A stretch of 64,000 nt of DNA from Platycnemis pennipes (lineage: Eukaryota > Arthropoda > Insecta > Odonata > Platycnemididae): positions 10,667,131 to 10,731,130 of the forward strand of contig OW121854.1 of NCBI GenBank assembly GCA_933228895.1, written 5' to 3'. Made by a program: the position numbers and the translations under genes. This document shows positions 32,238 through 42,803 of the stretch, in pieces (within the stretch, counting starts at the first letter, position 1; each line of letters begins with the position of its first letter). Under the pieces are notes generated by a model. The model had not been told where the DNA came from. It searched no databases and saw nothing but the letters and a program-made list of their open reading frames with translations.

Positions 32238-34034
32238 ATTGAAAATAGAGGTGGGACGAATCCTAAATTTTCTCGAATCCAAACCCGAATCCGAATCCTA
32301 AGAGGTTCTCGAATCTCTCGAATACCTCGAATCTCTCGAATCCTACATATAAAGTTGATAATAACCGAAAAGAAAAGACTTAAGCAGCTGCATTTAATGA
32401 AAAACAAATTAAAGAATAGTTTTCAAAAATACAACTCCTTATTGCAATAACACAAATAAGATTTGAAGAGCTAACATAGATAAGTAATAAACATGATACA
32501 CAAAATTTTTTGCATGAAATGAAAGCATGTGAAAGTTCTAGGAGTCATAGTGATGATATATTTCCAAAAAGTTATTAAACTGATACTGAATTGCATGTTT
32601 AAAAACGATATCTTGTTTCTAATATTGTTGCATCTTCAAGACTCATTCACAGCGATAGACGAGCTGCTTGCAGGAGACAATTCCTCGTGTGTTAAACATT
32701 GTATTGCATTGTATGCAGGGGAACCGGGGAAATATATTAACTAGATTACATATGGTTGGGCCAAGATTAGGAACAGTGTGAAAAAATCGTAGTTGTAAAT
32801 CGGAGAGAATATCAGGAATTAGTTTACAGGTGTATGAGGAAAGATGCAGAAAAGCAAGCAGTATGGTGCAGTAGACACAAGAGTGGTCAACACACATTGG
32901 GTGTTGGCACAAACTATGGAGGAAATTGAGGAATGATGGAAATAGAAATATTTAAACACAGCAAGGCGAAATAAAATTTAATGAAAAAAGAAATAGGAGG
33001 GGTATGAAGAGTGTGAGAGAAAAGTGGCAAAAATGTCAATGTAAATAGGTTGAGAGGTTTCAGAGAGAGGGAAAAATGGGCGCCCTGTACTCAAAGGTTA
33101 GAAGGTTATTCAGCAGCAAGAAGTGGAATACATTATTGTGCATTAGTGTTAAGTCAGGAGAGCTGCTGCTAGAACTTACAAGAGATTCAGCATAGGGGTA
33201 ATGAATACGTGGCAAGAACTGCATGGCACTAACAATAAGCAAGGGAACTTGGGAATAGAAGAGAAGGATATAGATAAGGATGAACTGGACCAGGAGTCCA
33301 GCCATTCTAGTAAGTTAGGGTAAACATTATGAGAAAAGAAGGTGTTAGAGACTATAATGTTACCCTATCAAAGCTACTTAAGAATCAAGGTTAAGAAGAA
33401 CGTGATGATTTTACTGGTTTGTTCGCAGGATGTATGAGGATGAAGTCTGGCTGGAGGATTTTTTAAAATCTGTATTAACCCGTTAACGCCTAGCAGTACC
33501 GTTTGGTACCATTCGGTAGTGTATTCCTTAAGTTAATTTAATTCATATTTGTTTAAATTCCTTCCAATTTTTTTTAACTTCACATCAATTTACATATGTT
33601 GAAGCATATGATTCCGAAGATTTCGCTTTTACTGAGCCATAATTAACGCACATACAGATGTTTGAAATAGGATCATGCAGTCATTCCGATTTTATTTTAT
33701 TTTTCTATTCCTCTCCTTATCTATGCGAGTTTTTCAAGTAATATTAAATCTTAGTACATGTAGCTATGAGCTAGAGTAGATTGTTTGGATTTAGATGTAT
33801 TCATAGAGAAGTTACAATGCCTAATATATCTGTGGTACCATATGGTACCACTAGGCGCTTCCCATGCTATTTTCATGCGGGGAGCGAATTCCTTCCGCGT
33901 TTGTATTTCCACCGGATTCTTTTGCGATATTGTGTTTTTAACACTTTTTATCAATTTTCTTATTTATTTTATTATTATAATAATTATTTTAGATGTTCAT
34001 TTTTATTGATACATGATTATAGCGTGAGTTTATT

Positions 34035-35691
34035 CAGTGGCGTGCGGTGGATCAAATATTCAGTGAAGCAGTGGCGTGCGGTGGATCAAATATTCAGTGA
34101 AGCAGTAGATATATACTGGGAGGGGGGCCAACCCCTCCCCGAAAACTGTTTGTAATTTTAGTTCAATGTATTTTTACGCCAAATCGTCATGTCACTTGGA
34201 AAATTATTTGAAATTTTAGCATATGAGTTGCGCATATAAAGAATTTATGAGGCAATGAGAGGCAAGGTTGTTATGAAGTGTTAAATTTATAATCGAAGAA
34301 GAGAAGTCACAGCTATCCCAGAAATAAGAGTTAAGTGAAAATGTCCATTGCGCGTACACACATGGAATAGTATCTCACAGTCGTTTAATGTTTCGTTGCA
34401 GTATTCATCCAATCTCAAAGTTTTATAAGTAATACACCGCAAATTATTAATATATTGCTGAAGGTCCTGGTTTTTAAAAACTGAAGGTACAAAGCGACAA
34501 GTTCCAGTGCCTTGCAACGCATTGCGATCTTCTTTTTTCATTCCGCGCCGCAGAGCTGTGAAGGGCCACCGATTTCCTTCCGCGGCGAAATCCATCGTAA
34601 GCGCCGCCGCCGCCGAGCTATAAAGCCCCCCTAACTGGGCATCTAATGCAGTTTCAATTCTGCTCTGCCCAAAGGATGCAATGCATAGAGAAGATCGTAA
34701 GTGGTTCACTGATATCTCATGACCCGCAATGGATTTCACCAAGTTATCTAAATGAGTTTTGTCCAACTAGTATTTCTGTCTTTCCCAAACAATAAACAGT
34801 TTCAGCAAAAAACTGCATTCAGCTCTGAACTACCCGCTAACCACGCACAGTTCTTTTATGAACTCGATTGAAAAGGCCGAGTAAATTTTCCACATTTTTG
34901 CACCAATTTTGGCAAGTCTGGAGTAGGCCTACCAAGTTTTATTATTTCGAAATAATAAAAAAGGATCCTTTTTTTCTTCGTATGATCGAGACGAAAAGAG
35001 AGAGTTAATAACACTTTTAATGATGCACTGGGCCATTTTACAGTAACTTAAAACAGGAAAAAAATTCTGTAGTTTTATTTTAAACACATACCAAGAATAT
35101 TAAAACGCCATATATCCACAACAGAAAGGTATAGTTTGTTTACATACGTACACTGTGACCATGGCGTCAGAAAGAACCGTGGCTGAGATCAGGACCAGCA
35201 GGGGCTTTCTGTAACTCGATAGCACGTTATATTGACGTCGGAAATTCGTTAGCACACCGCTAGGATGAGTTACCGTAAATTCCGCTTTCGTACGCGCCGC
35301 CAACTTCGCCGAGTGCGGTGAACACAGTAGATATCGGCTGCACTCGGCTACATTCGTATGTCTCCGCCATCAACCGAAGCTAGCTTCCTCTGCCCTTTGT
35401 TACGCTAGCCACCCCACCCGCTCCCCACTTTCCGCTGCCCTGGAATTGTCTGCGTGCGCATGCTGTCTACCCAAGCTATGAGCGCACAGCTTCACCGGGA
35501 TCGCAGTCATAACCGTTTGCCGGCTGCCGTTGCTTTAGGGGGAATAATGAACATCCGTACTATTTAAGGGAGCTTATAATGCCTGTATACTGTTAATTTA
35601 GCAGCTTTTAAACAAATAATGAATAAATTATACAAACGCAATTTTTTACTGAAGCAGTGCTTCATTTGCTTCATCGTACCGCATGCCACTG
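34035..35691. mobile_element. hAT element inside piggyBac 1
   Basis: The ends CAGTGGCGTGCGG and CCGCATGCCACTG are inverted copies with one mismatch. AGTTTATT is duplicated exactly on both sides (34027-34034 and 35692-35699). The left end is tandemly duplicated with a 34-base period (second start 34069). The interior has a GC-rich part with GCCGCC repeats around 34600 and CpG-rich sequence at 35150-35520, unlike its neighbours. Confidence 0.9.
34287..34766 (-). CDS. Hypothetical protein carried by the nested hAT element
   Basis: This is a 159-codon minus-strand frame. It contains an alanine run (SSAAAALTMDF), a basic stretch FTALRRGMKKEDRNALQG, and a C-terminal half with several cysteines. 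No hAT transposase motif (RW, DDE or dimerisation block) is visible, and I do not recognise the protein. It could be a decayed internal portion, a captured host exon or chance. There is no sign of a promoter. Confidence 0.3.
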   Translation of the reverse strand: MDKTHLDNLVKSIAGHEISVNHLRSSLCIASFGQSRIETALDAQLGGLYSSAAAALTMDFAAEGNRWPFTALRRGMKKEDRNALQGTGTCRFVPSVFKNQDLQQYINNLRCITYKTLRLDEYCNETLNDCEILFHVCTRNGHFHLTLISGIAVTSLLRL

Positions 35692-35769
35692 AGTTTATTG
35701 TATGTACACCTCGAAAATGTTCGTAGATCGCAATAGTAGTCCGCATGTGGTGCACCTGGTCTGAGCCGT

Positions 35770-37102
35770 AAATCACGCAAGAGACCTCAAATACGCGAGA
35801 AATTGATCATTTGGGTTGATAAAGAAATTACTGTACGTGATACGATTTTCCATAATCCACATTACTCCTCGTTTCGTGAAATGTCCCCTAACACAGTTTT
35901 TGAACTGTTTTTTGACGAAGAAGTTATTTCTCACCTAGTGCTGGAATCGAATAAGTATGCCCTATTCGGCAAATGTACTATTCCAAATATAACACCTGAA
36001 GAAGTGAAAGTGTTTGTTGCTGTTCTTTTCCTTCGTGGGTAAAATATGGTTTCTAGTGGAACCGTATTTTATTGGAAGGAGCACACGACATGAGAAATGA
36101 GATTGTGTGTAATTCAATGAGGAGAGACAGATCCTTACTGATAAATAGATTTATTTATGGTTGTGATAATACTGCTGTAAAACCTAGGATGAAATGTGGA
36201 AAATGCGCACTCTTATGGACATACTGAATTTGGCTAGAATTTCAAAGAAGAGCAGTGCTTGAGTTTCGATGAGTCAATGGTATTATATTTTTGGAGACAC
36301 GGATGTAAGCAATTCATCCGGGGTAAGCCAATAAGATTTGGCTATAAAGTTTGGTATCTCAATAGCCCAGATAGCTACCTGCCAAATTTCGACGTATTCT
36401 AAGGGAATAACCCGAGGAAAGTGTAAATTTACGAAAAATAATTTGGATAGGCAGCAGCATCTCTGATAGGAATGTTAGATGAACTACAAAAGAAAGAATC
36501 ACCTTACCGGTTCTATTTTGATAATTATTATACAAGTAACAGCTTGGTGAAATATCTCCGCTAAAGGAGATACGGTGCAACTGGCACAGTGAGAGAAAGT
36601 AGAATACTTATAGACTGTCCTCTGAAGTCCAATAAGAAATTGACTTAGATGAAACGAGAATCTTTTGAAGCTAGAAGATGCGTGAAAGACAACATAACAG
36701 GAGTGAAGTATGTGGAAAATGAAGTTGTATCAGCTATATCATCATCTCACGATATATATATCTATATATCCATTATCTGGTGTGGGCAGATTCTCTAAAA
36801 GGGAGAAAAAGAGAATCCTTGTGCCACGACCCGATATTTTTGGGAAATATAATGCATTTAGAGGGGTCGCCGATCAAATGGACTGGAATATATCCCTTTT
36901 TTGTGTAGGTGTTAGGGAAAAGAAATGGTGGTGGATAATTTTTACGCGGAGACTAGATGCAATGATGCACAATGCATGGTTGTGGATGAGGAAGTCAGGA
37001 AGAGGTATAATCCTACTAGAGTTCCGTCGGGCCGTTGTGCAGACATACCTGGAAAGATTCAAGTATCCCGCAAAATCTGTGGGATGTGCATCTGCATCTT
37101 GA
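35770..37102 (+). pseudogene. piggyBac transposase, decayed
   Basis: In successive plus-strand frames: SFREMSPNTVFELFF and ITPEEVKVFVAVLF (the N-terminal part of the transposase core), then [17 protein letters not shown] with [14 protein letters not shown], then YRFYFDNYYTSNSLV with the FDN catalytic motif, then VPRPDIFGKYNAFRGVADQM and KKWWWIIFTRRLDAMMHNAW. The order matches piggyBac transposases. Several stops and shifts (for example after 36042 and near 36400 and 36560) make it non-functional. Confidence 0.88.
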
Positions 37103-38931
37103 AGACGTGAAACCGGAATGATGTTAGTAAACTCGTCATCAGATAGCATATTATTTTCAATAGATTGCATTTGATTGCTATCGGTCGATTTTCTTTTCAG
37201 TGTCTCTGATGAAGTAAGGTACGATGGGTACAACTATCTCGTGAAATCCACTCCCCTACGGCGAATGTTGAAAATTGAAACATGAAAACTGCACCAGTAG
37301 GACATGAACAGAATGTTTGAAATGTAACGTAGGATTATGTATTGTTTTTTTGCATCATTCCATTTCTGGCAGTGATTTATGCAAGCCTTGAAATGAACTT
37401 TCATTTACCTTGGGAAAATTTATATTTTAAATTATTATTACGATGGTAATAAATTGTTTGCATGTTTCATGGTATTTCAAGGACATAATATGTTAAAAAT
37501 TAATATTCGGATGTTAAAATATAATATACTAAGCATTTTCGACAGCTACAGTTTAATTTCAGGAGATTCTCCAAATCAGTTACATTTTATACCCTCAAGC
37601 GCCTAGCGGTACCGTTTGGTACCAGGCTGTATCTCCATAACTAGCAATGTTTTAAGAATAAAATTTACGCATTATATCTCAGAAAATGATGTTAAATGAA
37701 AAATTAGTTTTTCACTGAATTCCGAGAAAATTTTTTTTCCAGGCGTTACCGGGTTAATACCTAACCAAAAAAGAAAGAGAAGGCCGCAAATGCTGAAAAG
37801 CATAAACTTCTTAAATGAAAAAAAAATTCATCACCTATGCGTAGGGACATGACATTTTGCGAAACGTTTTTTGCGACAGGATTCACGAAATAAGCGACTT
37901 TCGGGTTTAATCGCGAAATTAACCGTGTCTTCTTTGAAACGCGATTTTTTTTAACGAAATTTGAGATATTTTGCAAATGCCGAATTTTTGTAGCATGAAA
38001 TATTTTCTTTAGTGATGGCCGGATCGGATCTTTCATTTTTCTCGGTTCGGATCCAAAGACACGGAATAAAATCGGATCCGGATCGTAGATTTTAAATTGT
38101 CGCGGTTTAGCGATCGAAGTGCACCGTGAATGGAATGTAGGTGCGGTAGATAATGACAAGAAGAAGATGTGTAACTAAGGTCACGTAATTAGATGAAAAC
38201 GTTCCCGTGCAACTAGAAGCAAAATAAAGATATATGACTTTTTTCCCCCATTACCCCGGTATCGCGGAAAAAAATACGTAGGATGTCACGCGGGTAGCCT
38301 AAATTCGCCGGGATCAGGCATACAACGAGAGCCATGAACGAGAGCTAGTGTACTGTGCGAAGTTCGATTCCAATCGCAGTTAAATTTTTTCTTTCAGTCA
38401 CTGCATCGAAAATGTTATCATATTCAATTTCAAACCATTTCATCTGAATACTCACTTTATTAGACTGTTGTTTAAATTAGATTTACAAATGAACCACTCA
38501 TAAATTAAGAGTGGTCGGATCGGATCCAAAGAACCACGGGTCTTTCATTTCATTCGCTACTGAAATCATATCCAGAGACAGTAAAAATTCAGATCCGGAT
38601 CGGAGATTTTAACATCTTGCGGCCTCGTGATCGATGCGCCCCGCGAATGGAATGCACGTATGGTAGATACCAGCAAGGAGAGGTTAAGTAACTCGGGTCA
38701 CGAAATGAGAAGAAGATTTTTTCCGTGCCACAAACGAGGAAAACAAAATAAAAAATACTCGTATTGACCTTTTTCTCCATAGGCTCGGATGTGCGAGAAA
38801 AAAATTAAGCCGAATGTCATGGTCGCTGTTCAGTCGCCGTCACGAGCGGACGTCCCTCTCTTCCGCTCGTAGCGAGGCCAAGGCCATGTGTTTATAGTTG
38901 TGCTCAACAAATAGTTTTCTGGAAATCGAAA

Positions 38932-39876
38932 ATGTCTAACTGCTTGGTGTGTAAAAAGGCAACTCGCAACACTACATTTGTGTCATGTGTGAATTGCAAC
39001 AAAAAATTCCATGGCACATGCCTGGAAAGTGCTCTGACGAAAGAGGATATTGAAGCAATTGAAGACAGCGGACAGCCTTGGAGATGCAGCCGATGTTGTG
39101 AAGCCAGGCGAGCAACCATGGTTTCGGACCATACTGTTGGTGAGCTACCTAGCCAAGGATCGCAAAGTGTTGCCATTGTGAAGTTATTTAGTGAACTCAG
39201 AAATGATTTAAAATCGATGGAGTGCAATTTGGGTAAATCTATAAATAAGCTTTACGAAAGAATGGATGAGTCCATGAAAGTTATCGAAGCTATTAGTAAG
39301 AGTTTAGATGAGTGTAATGGGAAAGTTGACGCTTTACAGTCCGAAAATAATATGCTCAGGAAGAAATTATCCGAGCAAATGGTACGCTCCGATGATTTAG
39401 AGCAACGCTTGTTAGCAAATTGTGTCGAAATTCGTGGTATTCCCTACACGCCAAATGAAAATTTGCCGCAGTTAGTGGCAAAAATAGGTGTATACTTGGA
39501 TGTTAAAATGAGTGAAGAAGACATCGACATTTGCTACCGTTATAAGCAAAAAGTGGGAAGTGCATCGAGCAGTGAGTCAGGCGCCATTCACGTGAGATTC
39601 GTGAGACAGAGCTTCAAAGAGAACGTTTTGACCAAGCGGAGGGTAAAGCGCAACCTGTCGACTCGCCATCTGGGATTTGGTGGATCTGATTCACCTATTT
39701 ACGTCAATGAAGCACTTTGCCAAGGCCGGCGCCGAGTCCTGAGTGAAGCGAAGCAAGTCAAGAAAGCGAAAAACTACGATTACTTGTGGGTAAGAGGAGG
39801 AAAGATATTGATGCGTAAAGCAGAAAAAGAGCCAGTTTTTGTGCTTACGTGTCTTGATGATCTAAAAAACTTGTGA
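38932..39876 (+). CDS. LINE ORF1: PHD finger, coiled coil, FP-like C-terminal domain
   Basis: 314 residues. Residues 4-55 form a complete C4HC3 zinc finger (C4, C7, C19, C22, H27, C30, C52, C55). Residues about 80-165 are a heptad-rich coiled coil (LYERMDESMKVIEAISKSL). The remainder (CVEIRGIPYTPNENLPQLV and on) resembles the RRM-like/FP-type domain found in ORF1 of CR1-related LINEs. ORF1 proteins bind the element RNA and form the ribonucleoprotein. ATG at 38932 is the first after the 5' UTR. The TGA overlaps the frame of ORF2, and a slippery heptamer lies just before it. Confidence 0.88.
   Translation: MSNCLVCKKATRNTTFVSCVNCNKKFHGTCLESALTKEDIEAIEDSGQPWRCSRCCEARRATMVSDHTVGELPSQGSQSVAIVKLFSELRNDLKSMECNLGKSINKLYERMDESMKVIEAISKSLDECNGKVDALQSENNMLRKKLSEQMVRSDDLEQRLLANCVEIRGIPYTPNENLPQLVAKIGVYLDVKMSEEDIDICYRYKQKVGSASSSESGAIHVRFVRQSFKENVLTKRRVKRNLSTRHLGFGGSDSPIYVNEALCQGRRRVLSEAKQVKKAKNYDYLWVRGGKILMRKAEKEPVFVLTCLDDLKNL
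39864..39870 (+). promoter_or_regulatory. Candidate -1 ribosomal frameshift site (A AAA AAC)
   Basis: In the ORF1 frame the codons are CTA AAA AAC TTG TGA, so A-AAA-AAC is positioned as the X-XXY-YYZ heptamer. A -1 slip continues through CTT GTG ATC and straight into ORF2, whose frame is open from 39861. A downstream stimulatory structure has not been shown. Confidence 0.5.
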
Positions 39877-39887
39877 TCAAATTTTTA

Positions 39888-42803
39888 ATGGCAAATGAAA
39901 ACAGTCAATGCATGTTAAACCGAGTTGGTTCAGAAATTTTGACTACTAATTTAACATTTGTTCACCAAAATATTCGTAGTTTAAGAAGTAACTTCGAATA
40001 CTTGCTGACTAATCTAAATTCCTTCACCGAAAAAGCAGCAGTAATAATGTTAACAGAAATATGGATAACGAGCTCTGAGGTCGATATGTACAAAATTCCT
40101 GGTTATAAATGTTTTTCGAAATGTAATGACAATAGTAGAGCAAAAGGTGTGATGGTGTACGTTAAGGAAGAGATCAAATCTTGTTTAGTTCCAATAACAG
40201 TAGGTTCCGCTGACTGTATATTGTTACGCTTATCCTTAAATAGTATAGAAATACATCTGTTGTGTATTTACCGATACCACAATATACCAGCAAAATCATT
40301 TTTTGAGGATATAGAACCTATTTTAAGAGACTGTAAAAATAATTTAGTAGTAATGGGGGATATTAATATAAATATACTGGCATATGATGACCAACGTGAT
40401 CACTACATTAATCTGATGAGTTCTTACGGCTTAACCAGTTTAATTGATCAACCTACCAGAATATTTAAAAATTCCGCAACTTGTATTGATCATGTTTTTG
40501 CCAGAATTTACCATTCATATAAATATAAAATGTCTGTAAATGTGCACCATTTGGCTATCACTGATCATTCCATGGTTGAATTTAACATTTCTACCTCTGA
40601 AATTCATTCCGATGACTGTACCAAGGGGAAAACAAATGTTGTAAAAAAAACAAACATTAAAACTTTCATATCCTTAGTTAACAATGTTGACTGGTCTCCG
40701 GTATACACAGAGACCAATGCTTCCACAGCCTTTGATTTGATGATGGATTCTTTGTGTACCAGTCTTGAACAATCGAAATACGAACTAAGTCCAAAAATTT
40801 CACCGATGTTTCTGAAACCTTGGATGAATGAAAACCTGCTGAAAATGATTGAAAATAGAAACGATCTCTTAAGGAAAACTAGGCGCCATCCTAACAACAA
40901 CAGTCTTCGAATGAAATTTCTAAAGTATAGAAATAAACTAAGGAATAAGTTAAGGTCTGCGTCAAATGAATACTATATGAACAAATTTCAAGAATTTCGC
41001 GGTAATGTTGGACAACAATGGAATTTGTTAAAGGAATTGGTGGGAGAGAAAACAGCATGTCCTGATACTTTAGAATTGAAATTAAATGGTAAAACAATAA
41101 AGAATTCATTTGATTTAGCATCTGAATTTAATAATTACTTTATTAGTATCTTTGATTCAAGTAAAACCCGTATAAACATCAGTAAGCAATTGAAAAACCC
41201 TTGTGCTACACAATCTCCCCCCGGTTCTTTTTTCCTAGAGCCAGTTTTACCCACTGATATTATTAATATAGTCAAATCACTTCCACAGAGGAAATCTCCA
41301 GGTCCTGACGGGATAAATACTAAAATGTTAAAGGTTATCATCCAAGATATTGCACCAGTATTTGCTCACGTATGCAACCTGAGCCTGTTAAATGGAGAAT
41401 TTCCCAGTTCACTTAAGAAGGCTATTGTGATTCCAATTCATAAAAAGGGTGACAAAACTGAAGTACGGAATTACAGGCCTATTTCATTGCTGTCAATTTT
41501 TTCCAAGATATTAGAAAAGCTTGTTAAATCTAGGTTGATTAAATTCTTGAACAAGTGCAACTTTTTTAGTCAAAATCAGTTCGGCTTTATGTCTAATAAG
41601 TGCACAGAGGATGCACTTGCCTTACACTTCAGTCAAGTGTATTCGGCAATAAACTCCCATAGGAGGGTGATTAGTTTATTTATTGACATTTCGAAAGCAT
41701 TTGATACTTTGAACCATGACATTCTTTTAAGTAAACTGTATCATTTGGGTATACGTGGAGTCTCACTAAAATGGTTCCAAAGCTATTTACATGACCGTTC
41801 CCAGTGTGTACGAGTAAATGATCATCTCAGTGAATACAAAATGATTTGTTCTGGTGTACCTCAAGGTTCTGTATTAGGACCAATCCTTTTTCTAATATAT
41901 ATTAATGACTTATGTGATCACACATTCAAAGGCAAATTAACTGCTTTTGCGGACGACATAGCTTTTTGCTATGCTTCGTTGACGTGGAAGCAGCTAGAAA
42001 ACAATGTGAACATGGATTTGTGTACCTTACGTGATTGGTTCGACTATAATGGACTGGAATTAAGTGAAAAGACTAAGTTTATATGCTATGATTTATCTAA
42101 TAGCTGTGTGCACAATTGGAAGATAATTTATCACAACTCTGATTGTGATAAAATATGTTGTTTCTGTCCGAAAATTGAGAAGGTAGAGGTGTATAAATAC
42201 CTTGGTGTACACGTAGACCAATGTTTAAAATGGAAAAAGCACATTGAAGATGTTACTAAGGTGCTACGGTCCTGCTTATCCAAAATGTATTTTATTCGCA
42301 ATAAATGCCCATTAATCTTTCGCAAGGCGATTTACTGCGCCCTTGCCCAGTCTAAGTTGACATATGGGTTGATTTGCTGGGGAAGTGCCTATAAAAATGC
42401 TTTGCAACCAGTTGTTGTGTTACAAAAGAGGATTGTTCGAATTCTAACTTTAAAAACCCGCTATGAGCACTCATTTCCTTTATTCCTAAAATTGAACTTA
42501 CTTCCAATAAGGCATTTGTACTTGTACAGAACATTAAGGATGTTTTTCATCCGATCTGGTGATAGGCCTATATTGTTTGGAACGACTATCCAAAAAACTG
42601 GTTATAATACAAGAGACAAATACTTTATAAGGTATACCAAACCCAACATATCTATGTACAAAAGATCATTTGTGTATCTAGGGCCCAAAATGTACAACTT
42701 GCTGCCATACCATATAATTCATGCAAATAGTTCACCTGTCTTTCTTAAAAGATTAACAAAATGGTTGTTACAAAAAGAGGAAGTAGATTCATACTTGTGC
42801 TGA
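39888..42803 (+). CDS. LINE ORF2: APE endonuclease and reverse transcriptase
   Basis: 971 residues if read from the first ATG at 39888; the frame is open back to 39861. Endonuclease motifs in order: FVHQNIRSLRS, MLTEIWI with the catalytic glutamate, VVMGDINI, and ITDHSMVEF near the end. Reverse transcriptase motifs: KSPGPDGIN, IPIHKKGDKTEVRNYRPISL, NQFGFM, SLFIDISKAFDTLNH, CSGVPQGSVLGPILF, LTAFADDIAF with the catalytic FADD, and YKYLGVHVD. A C-terminal thumb-like region ends the protein. All catalytic residues are present and there is no stop, so the enzyme looks competent. Translation may be by -1 frameshift from ORF1 or by reinitiation at 39888, twelve bases after the ORF1 stop. Confidence 0.95.
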   Translation: MANENSQCMLNRVGSEILTTNLTFVHQNIRSLRSNFEYLLTNLNSFTEKAAVIMLTEIWITSSEVDMYKIPGYKCFSKCNDNSRAKGVMVYVKEEIKSCLVPITVGSADCILLRLSLNSIEIHLLCIYRYHNIPAKSFFEDIEPILRDCKNNLVVMGDININILAYDDQRDHYINLMSSYGLTSLIDQPTRIFKNSATCIDHVFARIYHSYKYKMSVNVHHLAITDHSMVEFNISTSEIHSDDCTKGKTNVVKKTNIKTFISLVNNVDWSPVYTETNASTAFDLMMDSLCTSLEQSKYELSPKISPMFLKPWMNENLLKMIENRNDLLRKTRRHPNNNSLRMKFLKYRNKLRNKLRSASNEYYMNKFQEFRGNVGQQWNLLKELVGEKTACPDTLELKLNGKTIKNSFDLASEFNNYFISIFDSSKTRINISKQLKNPCATQSPPGSFFLEPVLPTDIINIVKSLPQRKSPGPDGINTKMLKVIIQDIAPVFAHVCNLSLLNGEFPSSLKKAIVIPIHKKGDKTEVRNYRPISLLSIFSKILEKLVKSRLIKFLNKCNFFSQNQFGFMSNKCTEDALALHFSQVYSAINSHRRVISLFIDISKAFDTLNHDILLSKLYHLGIRGVSLKWFQSYLHDRSQCVRVNDHLSEYKMICSGVPQGSVLGPILFLIYINDLCDHTFKGKLTAFADDIAFCYASLTWKQLENNVNMDLCTLRDWFDYNGLELSEKTKFICYDLSNSCVHNWKIIYHNSDCDKICCFCPKIEKVEVYKYLGVHVDQCLKWKKHIEDVTKVLRSCLSKMYFIRNKCPLIFRKAIYCALAQSKLTYGLICWGSAYKNALQPVVVLQKRIVRILTLKTRYEHSFPLFLKLNLLPIRHLYLYRTLRMFFIRSGDRPILFGTTIQKTGYNTRDKYFIRYTKPNISMYKRSFVYLGPKMYNLLPYHIIHANSSPVFLKRLTKWLLQKEEVDSYLC

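Larger units (their letters stand above)
33479..37753 (+). mobile_element. piggyBac-superfamily transposon 1, split by a hAT
   Basis: It is flanked by TTAA at 33475-33478 and 37754-37757. The ends CCCGTTAACGCC and, inverted, CCCGGTAACGCC form the TIR. GGTACC words (CCTAGCAGTACCGTTTGGTA) recur near both ends as subterminal repeats. The plus strand carries a decayed transposase. A hAT element (34035-35691) lies between the left end and the transposase. Confidence 0.87.

Noticed and set aside
33060..33305. Hydrophobic minus-strand frame as a small membrane protein
   Set aside because: Lies within transposon sequence, with no conserved motif and no expression signal; hydrophobicity follows from T-rich codons.
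37761..38159. 132-codon minus-strand frame spanning the start of repeat D
   Set aside because: It crosses the boundary between hAT remainder and repeat D, and the residues match no known family.
40604..40900. Minus-strand frames inside the LINE (also 40891-41121, 41135-41341 and others)
   Set aside because: Shadows of the ORF2 coding sequence on the opposite strand.
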